Shown here: piece after piece, positions 47,098 through 55,468 of the stretch | Position numbering within the stretch: the stretch's first letter is position 1 | Layout of the letters: each line of letters opens with the position of its first letter | NCBI GenBank assembly: GCA_963794185.1 | Contig: CAWCDM010000031.1 | Location: 1-64,000, forward strand | Reading direction: 5' to 3' | DNA from: JAMXLO01 sp963794185 | GTDB lineage: Bacteria > Pseudomonadota > Alphaproteobacteria > Acetobacterales > Acetobacteraceae | Length of the DNA: 64,000 bases | Made by a program: the position numbers and the translations under genes | The notes under the pieces: model-generated | What the model was told of the DNA's origin: nothing | Seen by the model: the letters and a program-made list of their open reading frames with translations, nothing else | The model's database searches: none

Positions 47098-47347
47098 GAT
47101 GAGGGGGGTGTGGAAACGGAGCTATGGTCAGGCCGTTAAGGCACCGCCAGACGAAAGGGGCGGCAACGGATATGCCCGACCTAACGCCACCGCGCCACAT
47201 CCCTACTCTACCCCAGAACGAACCCGCTGCGCGGGAGAGCCATACACGGAGTTGCGGAAGCTGTATGACCAGCGTGGAGGAGGTGTGAGCGGAGCGGGGT
47301 GAGCCGACGATTGGGGTGTTGTCAACCTCAAGATGAGGAGCACCCCA

Positions 47348-48226
47348 ATGAGCGAGAAGCCTATCAGCCCGCTGCGCCAGCGCATGATCGAGGACATGAC
47401 GGTGCGCAACTTCATCGAGAAGACGCGCAACGACTATATCCGTCACGTCCTGTCCCTCACGGCCTTCCTTCGCCGCTCGCCGGATACCGCGACACCCGAA
47501 GACCTGCGACGCTTCCAACTGCATCAGACGCAAACCGGTGTGCGCGCGCCGAGCATCAATGCCTCGGTGGCAGGCATTCGCTTGTTCTTCACCGTCACCC
47601 TCGACCGGCCTGATATGGCGAGGCACCTCACATTCGTGCGCGAACCGCGCAAGATACCGGCTGTGCTGAGTTCGGATGAGGTTGTGCATTTGCTCGAAGC
47701 CGCACCCGGACCGAAGTACAAGGCAGCCCTGGGTGTAGCCTATGGCGCCGGTCTGCGGGTCTCCCAGGTGGTGTCGTTGAAGATCTCGGACGTCGACTCC
47801 AAACGCATGCTGCTGAAGGTCGAGCAGGGCAAGGGGCACAAGGATCGTCTTGCGATGCTGTCGCCGCAGCTGCTCGAGCTGTTACGCGACTGGTATCGCA
47901 TCGCGCGGCCACAGGTCTGGCTGTTTCCCGGCCAAGACCCAACCAATCATCTGACACCTCGCCAGCTCAACCGCGCTGTGCATGTCGCCGCCCATATGGC
48001 CGGGATCAGGAAGCGCGTGACGCCGCATACCCTCAGGCACAGTTTCGCCACGCACCGGCTCGAACAGAATGTCGACATCCGCGTGATCCAAACCCTCCTG
48101 GGGCACGCCAAACTCGATACCACTGCGCTTTACACCCGCGTCGCCACCAACACGATCCGTGCGGTCATCAGTCCACTCGACCGGTTGGCGCCGCTGCCGC
48201 TCAGCAGAGTTCAGCCGCCGCCGTAA
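47348..48226 (+). CDS. Tyrosine recombinase (XerC-like integrase of an IS91-type element)
   Basis: This 292-residue protein has an N-terminal SAM-like domain (IEKTRNDYIRHVLSLTAFLR) and the catalytic domain with Arg in GAGLRVSQVVSLKISD, His-x-x-Arg in PHTLRHSFATH and the His/Tyr end in LLGHAKLDTTALYTRV. All residues of the R-H-R-Y set are present. I chose the ATG at 47348 over one five codons upstream. It is unbroken and could be active. A fragment of a related recombinase lies at 11245-11346. Confidence 0.9.
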   Translation: MSEKPISPLRQRMIEDMTVRNFIEKTRNDYIRHVLSLTAFLRRSPDTATPEDLRRFQLHQTQTGVRAPSINASVAGIRLFFTVTLDRPDMARHLTFVREPRKIPAVLSSDEVVHLLEAAPGPKYKAALGVAYGAGLRVSQVVSLKISDVDSKRMLLKVEQGKGHKDRLAMLSPQLLELLRDWYRIARPQVWLFPGQDPTNHLTPRQLNRAVHVAAHMAGIRKRVTPHTLRHSFATHRLEQNVDIRVIQTLLGHAKLDTTALYTRVATNTIRAVISPLDRLAPLPLSRVQPPP

Positions 48227-48238
48227 CGGGCGACACTC

Positions 48239-49501
48239 GTGGGCCGTCCTGCTCTCGAGGTCGCGGACATCTTCCGCGACCACCGAGCCGCCTGGCGCGA
48301 TGCCAACGCTGGCCACGTGAGGCTTGGCCGGCTGAAGGTGATGAGCGCCATCGAGAACTGCCGCACCGCGGCTCTCGGTGGCCACGTCGCACGCTGCGAG
48401 GACTGTGCACACACCACGATCGCCTACAACAGTTGCCGTGACCGGCACTGCCCTAAGTGCCAGGCGGCAGCAGCCACGGAGTGGCTCGAAGCGCGCGAGG
48501 CCGAACTCCTGCCGGTGCCTTACTTCCACCTGGTATTCACGCTGCCAGGCCCGATCGCCGACATCGCCTAGCAAAACAAGGCGGTGGTCTACGACATCCT
48601 GTTCAAGGCCGCAGCCGAGACCATGCTCGCCATCGCAGCCGAGCCAGCTAACCGCTCTGCGCGGCATCGGTCCGCTTCGCGGCCCAATCCCAGGCACCTG
48701 GGCGCCAACATCGCCATCACCGCCGTTCTCCACACCTGGGGCTCCGCGATGACCCACCATCCGCACCTGCACATGATCGTGCCCGGTGGCGGCATCTCGT
48801 GCGATGGGCAGCGCTGGATCGCCTGCCGACCCAACTTCTTTCTGCCCGTGCTCGTGCTCTCGAAGCTGTTCAGACGGTTGATGCTGGAGAAGTTGGCCGC
48901 CGCACATGCGGCCGGCAAGTTGCAATTCTTCGGAGGCCACGCTCATCTCGCTCGACCAGATGCGTTCACCGCGGTCCTGGCGCCGCTGCGCAACACCAAA
49001 TGGTTCGTCTATAGCAAGCGCCCCTTCGCCGGACCCGAGGCGGTGCTCGCCTACCTGTCGCGCTACACGCACCGCGTCGCCATCTCCAACAGCCGGCTGA
49101 TCGCCCTCGACAACGACCGTGTGACATTCAAGGTCAAAGATTATCGGATCGAGCGGGCCGGCCGATACAAGACCATGACACTCGACGTTGCCGAGTTCAT
49201 CCGCCGCTTCCTGATCCACGTCCTGCCCAAAGGATTCCACCGCATTCGCCATTACGGGCTCTTCGCCAATGGCTGCCGCGCCCAGTGCCTCTCGCGCGCT
49301 CGCGAGCGACTGGCCGTCACCGTCCATCGCGCCGACACCGACGCGCCAGTTCAGGGCGATGCCCAGGAAACCAACGCACTTGCGCTGCCATGCCCGTGCT
49401 GTGGCGGCCGGATGATCATCATCGAGACCTTCCAGCGAGCATGCCAACCGCACTATCGACCATCGGCATCAAGCACCGCTGTCAGGATCGACACCTCATG
49501 A
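48239..49501 (+). pseudogene. IS91-family transposase with in-frame stop and palindromic insert
   Basis: This rolling-circle HUH-type transposase has a zinc-binding N-terminus (CEDCAHTTIAYNSCRDRHCP, then KCQ), the HUH motif in MTHHPHLHMIVPGGG and the catalytic Tyr region in EAVLAYLSRYTHRVAISNSR. A TAG at 48569-48571 replaces what should be a Tyr codon (after GPIADIA). About 14 extra residues at 48640-48690, including the 19-bp palindrome shared with 7590, interrupt the segment before RHLGANIAITAVLHTWG. The start is GTG at 48239. Confidence 0.85.
48669..48687. repeat. 19-bp palindromic insert, second copy
   Basis: It is identical to 7590-7608. It is preceded at about 48650-48664 by a diverged similar unit (ACCGCTCTGCGCGGC), so the insert may be two palindromes in tandem. 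It lies in frame in the IS91-type transposase. Confidence 0.6.
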
Positions 49502-49955
49502 CCATAATCGCCGCCTTCCCGCGATGTCGCACTGAACTTGCCTGCCGCTGGTCTGCGACCGGCCGCAACAAAGCTCAACCATTTCACCAACACTGCCGCC
49601 CAAGTGCGCCTCTCACCGCCGCGTTCGATCTCCGCCTCGATCGTCAACCCGACCCGCTGCCCCTTGCCGAACACCCAATCAACCGCCCCGACGCCTCTCG
49701 CGCTTACCCATGCGGGCCCGTCGCAGCGCCCAAATCCCCATAGCGCTTTCGCCAAACTCGCTCGCACTTCACCCGCGGGTTCGTTCTTGGGAGGCTTCCG
49801 GACGCCGGCTCATCACTGCGCGTCGTTGGTTCGCCGCCGGCGTCCGGAACCCTTCACCGAAGCGGTCACTGGACGAGGTGGTTGGTATGAAACGCGCCAT
49901 AGGGGCGCATTCGCGGCACGAGCGCGAAGATCGCGCACGCGCAGGCTTCGCTGGC
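49502..49955. other. Non-coding 3' region of the IS91-type unit
   Basis: No gene is recognised. An inverted repeat TTCCGGACGCCGGC (49796-49809) and GCCGGCGTCCGGAA (49836-49849) encloses 26 bases and may be the terminal hairpin of the IS91-type element. Confidence 0.45.
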
Positions 49956-50154
49956 CTGCGGGATGTGGGCGCCGGGTGGCGGAAGGCTGGTCGACCTTGC
50001 GGGAACCGCCTTCGCTGTGGGGCTGCTGCTGTTCTGCGGCGCTGTCTATGCGCTGGCGCTGGCTGGCGTCAGCGTGGCTATGCTCGCGCCGGCCGGTGGC
50101 GTGCTGCTGATGCTGGGCTGGGGGCTGCTCGGGCTGTCGGCGGTGCGATCCTGA
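49956..50154 (+). pseudogene. DUF423-like membrane protein, C-terminal fragment
   Basis: The last 55 or so residues of a small membrane protein remain, with two hydrophobic segments (AGTAFAVGLLLFCGAVYALA and a Gly/Leu-rich GGVLLMLGWGLLGL). They resemble the end of DUF423 (YgdD-like) proteins, which are about 120 residues long. The 5' half is missing at the edge of the IS91-type unit. Confidence 0.45.
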
Positions 50155-50164
50155 CGGCCTCTGC

Positions 50165-50536
50165 CTACCGCGACGAGGCCGGCTCGAACAGCTCCACGAC
50201 GTTGCCCGAGGGATCTTCGCAGAGCACCTGCCTGCCGCCGGGTCCGTCGACGATGTCGTTGCGGAAGTTTATCCCCTGCTCGCGCAACGCCGCCACGACG
50301 GCGGGAAGATCGGCGACCTGCAGGACGAAGCGGTTCCAGCCGCCCGGCTCGGGTGTCCTACCATCAGGCATCGGCCTCGACGCCGACGCGCGCGGCCCGG
50401 CGAGCCATAGCGTCAAATCGTCATGCGCGACGATCGCCATCGCCGGTCCGAATTGCTGCCGCAGCGTGAAGCCGAGGCGCAGATAGAATGCGATGGCCTG
50501 ATCGACGTCATGCACGAGATAGCGAACCGACGCCAT
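50165..50536 (-). CDS. VOC-family (glyoxalase/bleomycin-resistance fold) protein
   Basis: This 123-residue protein has the paired beta-alpha-beta-beta-beta units: VRYLVHDVDQAIAFYLRLGF at the start and VVAALREQGINF leading to LCEDPSGNVVELFEPA at the end. The terminal Glu of GNVVELFE is a usual metal ligand. The start ATG at 50536 is 11 bases beyond the DegT-family stop, so it is probably in that operon; the substrate is unknown. Confidence 0.85.
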   Translation of the reverse strand: MASVRYLVHDVDQAIAFYLRLGFTLRQQFGPAMAIVAHDDLTLWLAGPRASASRPMPDGRTPEPGGWNRFVLQVADLPAVVAALREQGINFRNDIVDGPGGRQVLCEDPSGNVVELFEPASSR

Positions 50537-50547
50537 TGGAAACTCCG

Positions 50548-51687
50548 TCAACCGAGCGCCGCGAGGACGCTGTCGCACACATGCGCCATGTCTGCCTCGC
50601 TCAAGTCAGGATGGATCGGCAGGGCAAGGATGCGCCCTGCGAGATCCTCCGATACCGGCAGCTGGATGCCGTCATGATGGTCCCGATAGGCGGGCTGCAG
50701 ATGCAATGGACGCGGATAGTAGATCGCGGTGGGAACACCGTTCGCGCGCAGCGACGCCTGCACGTGATCGCGCATCGCGGCATCGTGGAGCAGGATGGCA
50801 TAGATCGCCCAGGCGCTCGTGCTGTCGTTCACGCGTGCCGGTGTGACGACGGCATTGCCGAGGCGCGAATCGTAATAGCGCGCGATTTGCTCACGGATCG
50901 CAAGTTCGTCCGCGAACACGGTCAGCTTGGCCAGCAGTACAGCTGCCTGGATCGAATCCAGCCGCCCGTTCATGCCGGTGCGCAGCACCTCGTAGCGCGT
51001 CGTACCTTCACCGTGCGTGCGCAGGCTGCGGTACAACGCCGCTCGCTCGGCGCTTTCCGTCAGCAGCGCACCGCCGTCGCCATAGGCGCCCAGCGACTTG
51101 GACGGAAAGAAGCTGGTCGCCGTGGCATCCGCAGCCGCACCGAGCGGCCTGCCATGCAGCGTGCAGCCGAAGCTCTGCGCCAGATCGTCCAGCGTGAACA
51201 GCTTTTCCCGTTCCGCGATGGCATTCAGTGCGGGCCAATCCGCCGGCTGGCCGAACAGATCGACACCGATCAGGGCGCGCGGACGCAGCTTTCCCCCGCG
51301 CCGCACCTCGGCAATACGGCGTTCCAGGTGCCCGGGGTCGATCTGGAACGTGCGCGGATCGACATCGACAAACACCGGCACAGCACCGAGCACCAGCGGA
51401 ACCTCTGCTGTCGCAGTATAGGTGAAGGCTGGCAGGAACACCGCATCGCCGCGCCCGATGCCCTCCGCCATGAAGGCGATCTGGATCGCATCGGTGCCGG
51501 AACTGACCGCCACGCAGTGCTTCGCGCCGCAGAACTTCGCCAGCTCGACTTCCAGTTCGGCGACCTCGGGCCCCAGGATGAACTGGCAATGGGCCAGGAC
51601 CCCCTCGAGCCGCCGGCGCAGTTCCGCGGCGATGCGCGCCTGCTGCGCCTTCAGGTCGAGGAACGGAACGGCGGGGCGTGTGCTCAC
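50548..51687 (-). CDS. DegT/DnrJ/EryC1-family sugar aminotransferase
   Basis: This 379-residue PLP enzyme transfers an amino group to a nucleotide-linked keto-sugar. Visible motifs: VPFLDLKAQQARI at the start, the cofactor contacts in SSGTDAIQIA and LDDLAQSFGC, and the PLP Lys in FFPSKSLGAYGDGGAL. The GTG at 51687 overlaps the stop of the upstream CapD-like dehydratase gene (GTGA), so the pair is coupled: 4,6-dehydratase, then aminotransferase, as in making UDP-4-amino-sugars such as bacillosamine precursors. Confidence 0.9.
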   Translation of the reverse strand: MSTRPAVPFLDLKAQQARIAAELRRRLEGVLAHCQFILGPEVAELEVELAKFCGAKHCVAVSSGTDAIQIAFMAEGIGRGDAVFLPAFTYTATAEVPLVLGAVPVFVDVDPRTFQIDPGHLERRIAEVRRGGKLRPRALIGVDLFGQPADWPALNAIAEREKLFTLDDLAQSFGCTLHGRPLGAAADATATSFFPSKSLGAYGDGGALLTESAERAALYRSLRTHGEGTTRYEVLRTGMNGRLDSIQAAVLLAKLTVFADELAIREQIARYYDSRLGNAVVTPARVNDSTSAWAIYAILLHDAAMRDHVQASLRANGVPTAIYYPRPLHLQPAYRDHHDGIQLPVSEDLAGRILALPIHPDLSEADMAHVCDSVLAALG

Positions 51688-53564
51688 GGGTGGTTCACCA
51701 CAGGCATCAGTCCTTCGGCGTTGTGCTCGAATTCGGTGACGAGGCGTCCGAGCAGGATGAGCGCCAGTCGCCCCTGGCCGCCGCGGCAGGCAGCGGCGAT
51801 TTCGTCGATGGCGCGGCCCACGATGGCCGGGTCGGCGGTCCGCGGCGCCGCCATCAAGAGCCCGGAAAATCCGGTCGGCGCCGGCGGCTCCTTCCCATGG
51901 AACAGCTCCTCGTGCAGCTTCTCGCCCGGGCGCAGTCCGGTAAAACGGATTTCCACATCGCGCTCCGGCGTCAGCCCGGCCAGCCGGATCATCTGGCGGG
52001 CCAGATCGACGATCTTCACCGGCTTGCCCATGTCGAGCACGAAGATGCCTCCGTCCTCGCCGGACGGCAGGCTAGTGTCGCCGGTGCCGACCACGCTCGC
52101 CTGCAGCACCAGGCCGACGGCCTCGCGCACCGTCATGAAGTAGCGCTGCATGTCGGGATGCGTGACCGTCAGCGGCCCGCCGCGCTCGAGCTGGCGCTGG
52201 AACAGCGGCACCACCGACCCGGTGCTGCCCAGCACGTTGCCGAAACGCACAGTGATGCAGCGCATGCCGTGCCCGGTGGCGCGCGCGGATTTGTCCAGCG
52301 CCTGGCAATACATCTCGGCAAGCCGTTTGGACGCGCCCATCACCGAGGTCGGGTTGACCGCCTTGTCGGTGGAGATCAGCACCATCGCGCGCGTGCCCAC
52401 GCTGCGTGCCACGTCCGCCACATGGCGCGTCCCGGCGACATTGGTCAGCAGGCCCTCCAGCGGATTGGCCTCGACCATCGGCACGTGCTTCAGCGCCGCG
52501 GCGTGAAACACCAGCTCCGGCCGCCACTGCTCGAACACCGCACGGATACGCGCCTCGTCGCGGATATCGGCCAGCAGCGACTCACGGGCGACGTGCGGGT
52601 GGCGTTCGGCAAGTTCGAGGTCGATGAGCCAGAGCGCGTATTCGCCGTTGTCGAGCAGGATCAGCCGCTCGGGGCCAAGCGCTGCAACCTGGCGCGCCAG
52701 CTCGCTGCCGATGGTGCCGCCGGCGCCGGTGACGATGACGCGCCGGCCCTGGATCAGCCGCGCCATGCCCTCGCGGTCGAGCGGCACCTGGGGCCGGTTC
52801 AGCAGGTCCTCGATGGCCATCGGCCGCAGATCGAGCTGGCGGGGGCGGTCCACCAGCGCCGACGGATCGAGCGATGTCGGGCGCGGCGCGCGGCGGATCC
52901 GCATGCCGAAGCGTTCGGCCTGTTCCACCAGGACGGTCAGCGACTGGCCGGACAGGTCAGGCGTGGCCACGACAAGCGTGTCCGGCAGCCTGCCCTCGCC
53001 GTCGAGGCGTTCGAGAACTGTCGCGGCATCCCCAATCGATCCGAGGAACGGATAGCCGTGGATGCGCCGGCCGGTCTGGCGCGAACCGACCGCCAGCAGA
53101 CCCTCCACCCGCAGCGCCTGTCGCCGGTCCCCGATCAGCGCGCGGAGGAAGAGGTCGACGTCCTCGGCCGCGCCGACCAGCAGTGCTGAAGGCACATCGG
53201 CAGCGTAGGCGGCAGGAAGCTTTCCACCCGGGCGTTGGCGCAACCGACGGTAGGCGACGCGGGGAGCGCCCAGCAGCACCAGCAGGGTCAGCGCGTGAAC
53301 GGCGGGGAAGGCCCGGTTTGCGGACGCGGCACCAGCCCACGCAGCGACGCCCGCGAATAGGGCGGCGCCGAGCACGCTGGAATAGGTCACGGCCAGCAGG
53401 TCGCCGATGCCGGCGAAGCGCCAGAACTGCCACGGCAGCCGGAACGGCAGACCGGCAAGCAGCAAGGTTGCCGCGCCGGCGAACGGCAGCCACGGGGGCG
53501 AAGACCAGTCGCCCGATGGGTCGGCAATCGCGCGGGCAAGCGGCACGGCCAATGCCGCCAGCAC
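51684..53564 (-). CDS. CapD/WbpM/PglF-like membrane-bound UDP-sugar 4,6-dehydratase
   Basis: This protein is about 626 residues or longer. Four hydrophobic segments in the first 110 residues anchor it. A CoA-binding-like domain follows, then the SDR catalytic domain with VIVTGAGGTIGSELARQVA, FHAAALKHVPMVEANPLEG and STDKAVNPTSVMGASKRLAE (Met in place of the usual Tyr, a hallmark of this group). The frame opens at a GTG at 53564, but sequence to 53652 (MTVAARWAIGAAMAARP) looks like the true N-terminus in another frame, after a one-base shift near 53600. Confidence 0.87.
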   Translation of the reverse strand: MLAALAVPLARAIADPSGDWSSPPWLPFAGAATLLLAGLPFRLPWQFWRFAGIGDLLAVTYSSVLGAALFAGVAAWAGAASANRAFPAVHALTLLVLLGAPRVAYRRLRQRPGGKLPAAYAADVPSALLVGAAEDVDLFLRALIGDRRQALRVEGLLAVGSRQTGRRIHGYPFLGSIGDAATVLERLDGEGRLPDTLVVATPDLSGQSLTVLVEQAERFGMRIRRAPRPTSLDPSALVDRPRQLDLRPMAIEDLLNRPQVPLDREGMARLIQGRRVIVTGAGGTIGSELARQVAALGPERLILLDNGEYALWLIDLELAERHPHVARESLLADIRDEARIRAVFEQWRPELVFHAAALKHVPMVEANPLEGLLTNVAGTRHVADVARSVGTRAMVLISTDKAVNPTSVMGASKRLAEMYCQALDKSARATGHGMRCITVRFGNVLGSTGSVVPLFQRQLERGGPLTVTHPDMQRYFMTVREAVGLVLQASVVGTGDTSLPSGEDGGIFVLDMGKPVKIVDLARQMIRLAGLTPERDVEIRFTGLRPGEKLHEELFHGKEPPAPTGFSGLLMAAPRTADPAIVGRAIDEIAAACRGGQGRLALILLGRLVTEFEHNAEGLMPVVNHP

Positions 53565-53707
53565 CCCGTCCAGGGCAATGTTGAGGACAACTTGGCACGA
53601 GCGGGCGGGCGGCCATGGCCGCCCCTATAGCCCAGCGGGCCGCAACCGTCATGCCCAGGGCGCCGCCCCATGGGGCATCAGGTTAACGGAGGCGACAGAG
53701 AAAATTT

Positions 53708-53846
53708 CCTCCCCCTCCCCTTGCGGGAGGGGGGTTGGGGGGAGGGGGGCGGAGGGGAGAGGCGGCGGTGGCACTCTTCCGATCATCTGGTTTCCTGCCG
53801 GTGCTGCCCCTCCCCCCAACCCCCCTCCCGCAAGGGGAGGGGGAGA
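53708..53846. repeat. Inverted pair of GC-rich palindromic repeats
   Basis: Units at 53708-53748 and 53807-53846 (core CCCCTTGCGGGAGGGGGG and inverse) face each other across about 58 bases. They lie in the 395-base gap between the CapD-like gene and the solute-binding protein gene, which holds nothing else I recognise. Confidence 0.8.
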
Positions 53847-54047
53847 AGTTACGCGCCGGCGGCTCTTATCCTGATGCCTATGGGGCGCCGCCCGGTGTTC
53901 CATATTTGGCGATTCCCTATCGCGTTTGCAGCAATTCGGACCGATACTCCCCCTGCGCAGGTCTTGGCGCCGTGGCTTGACTGCGCGACAGTCTGGGAAC
54001 AGCAAGGAAGGCCGAAACATCCTTCGGCCGCAGAGGGAGCGTAGACC

Positions 54048-55394
54048 ATGCGACCGAAAAGCCGTGTAACCCGCCGCACCGCGCTCAAGTTGGGCGCCGC
54101 TGCGACAGCCCTGCCGCTGGTGCACATCCGCACCGCCGGTGCGGCCGGCAAGCTGAGTTTCGCGATCTGGGACCACTGGGTCCCGACCGGCGATGCCGCC
54201 ATGAAGAAGCTCGTCGATGCCTGGGCCGAGAAGAACAAGGTCGACGTGCAGCTCGACTTCCTCACCGGGGTCGGCGGCAAGATCAACATCACCATGGCAG
54301 CCGAAGCGCAGGCAAAGACCGGACACGACATCTACGCCTTCGATCAGTGGACCGTGCAGCAATACGCCGACAGCCTCGATCCGATGGACGACGTGATGAA
54401 GTCGCTGATCGGCAAATACGGCAAGCTGGGCCACGCCTATGAATACCTCGCGGTGGTCGACAATCGCTGGATGGCGGTCCCGGTCGGCTGGGGCTCGGCT
54501 CCGCTGACGCCATGCGGCCGCATCAGCATGATCAAGAAATTCGCCAATATCGACGTGCAGGCCTGGTATCCGGCGCACGAAACGTCCCCGGACGCTGGGA
54601 AGGAGTGGACATACGATACGCAGCTCAAGCTTGCCGAGGCGTCGTTCAAGAACGGCTATCCGATCGGCTTCGGCTGCGGGTCCGGCAGCACCGACGCCAA
54701 TCAGACCTGGGGCGCCACATTCGGCGCGTTCGGCGCTGACCTGGTGGATGCCAAGGGCAACATCATCATCGAGTCGGACAACGTGATGGCGGCGATGGAG
54801 TACTGCAAAAGGATGACGCAGTACATGCCGGCCGACGCGGTGAGCTGGGACGACGCCTCCAACAACCGTGCACTGATCTCGGGCAAGGCCGCCTACATCT
54901 GGAATCCGCCGTCCGCCTGGGCGGTGGCCAAGCGCGATGCGCCGCAGGTGGCGGAGGACTGCTGGACCTTCCCAAATCCGCTGGGACCAAAGGGCCGCCT
55001 GGTGCCGCACCGGCCGTATTTCTGGGGCATCTGGTCGTTCGCCCAGAACAAGGGCGCGGCGAAGGAGCTGATCGCGTATCTGTCGCAGCGCGAGCAGGTC
55101 GAGCAGCTTGCCGCCCCCGTCGCCGGTTACGACATCCCGCCGTTCCCGTCGATGTACGACATGAACGTCTGGAGCGAGGTCGAGCCGCCCAAGGGCACCA
55201 TCTACAACTATCCGGCCCGGCCGTGGCACGGCTCGGAATACTATGTCCCCGGCTCCTCGGCGCCGCCCGAGATCGCGGTGCAGATCTGGAATCGCTACCT
55301 GCTCCCGGGAATGGTCTCGCGGCTGATGTCCGGCCAGACCATCAAGCAGTCGATCGCCTGGGCGAAGGACGAGCTGGAAGGCTTCATCCGCTGA
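54048..55394 (+). CDS. Extracellular solute-binding protein (family 1, Tat-exported)
   Basis: This 448-residue ABC-importer receptor has a Tat leader (VTRRTALKLGAAATALPLVH) and the mature start KLSFAIWDHWVPTGDAAMKK. Aromatic-rich segments (DHWVPTG, FDQWTVQQYADSL, WNPPSAWAVAK) are typical of carbohydrate-type binding proteins. No permease or ATPase gene lies next to it, so its transporter must be encoded elsewhere. AGGGAGCGTAGACC precedes the ATG at 54048. Confidence 0.85.
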   Translation: MRPKSRVTRRTALKLGAAATALPLVHIRTAGAAGKLSFAIWDHWVPTGDAAMKKLVDAWAEKNKVDVQLDFLTGVGGKINITMAAEAQAKTGHDIYAFDQWTVQQYADSLDPMDDVMKSLIGKYGKLGHAYEYLAVVDNRWMAVPVGWGSAPLTPCGRISMIKKFANIDVQAWYPAHETSPDAGKEWTYDTQLKLAEASFKNGYPIGFGCGSGSTDANQTWGATFGAFGADLVDAKGNIIIESDNVMAAMEYCKRMTQYMPADAVSWDDASNNRALISGKAAYIWNPPSAWAVAKRDAPQVAEDCWTFPNPLGPKGRLVPHRPYFWGIWSFAQNKGAAKELIAYLSQREQVEQLAAPVAGYDIPPFPSMYDMNVWSEVEPPKGTIYNYPARPWHGSEYYVPGSSAPPEIAVQIWNRYLLPGMVSRLMSGQTIKQSIAWAKDELEGFIR

Positions 55395-55443
55395 CATCGC
55401 TCGGCCGGCGCAGGCTGGCCACCGACCACGGTTCGCTGTTATC

Positions 55444-55466
55444 GGGCTCCTAAAAGTGAGGAGCCC
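55444..55466 (+). promoter_or_regulatory. Hairpin sequestering the ribosome-binding site of the glycosyltransferase gene
   Basis: GGGCTCCT (55444-55451) pairs perfectly with AGGAGCCC (55459-55466) around a 7-base loop. The AGGAG of the 3' arm is the only Shine-Dalgarno candidate for the ATG at 55469, so the stem would hide it. It could also be a terminator for the upstream gene, but no T-run follows. Confidence 0.55.
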
Positions 55467-55468
55467 GA

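Larger units (their letters stand above)
45219..47130 (+). mobile_element. Group II intron (5' end defined, 3' end approximate)
   Basis: The 5' end carries GTGCGCC at 45219, matching the GUGYG start of group II introns. About 500 bases of structured non-coding RNA (domains I-III) follow, then a maturase gene in domain IV and a recognisable domain V hairpin at 47065-47097. The 3' splice boundary, expected a few dozen bases after domain V, is not resolved. The intron sits just downstream of the MFS stop codon rather than inside a gene. Confidence 0.8.
47300..49850 (+). mobile_element. IS91-type unit with tyrosine recombinase and transposase
   Basis: A XerC-like recombinase gene is followed 13 bases later by an IS91-family transposase; this pairing is common in proteobacterial IS91-group elements. 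The unit starts near 47300, after the group II intron. A 14-bp inverted repeat at 49796-49849 may be its right-end hairpin. The ends are inferred, since IS91 elements lack inverted termini. A DUF423-like gene fragment follows directly, suggesting that the insertion destroyed it. Confidence 0.6.

Noticed and set aside
53708..53846. Rho-independent terminator for the flanking genes
   Set aside because: The sequence is a dispersed palindrome family also found inside reading frames, and no T-run follows the hairpins.
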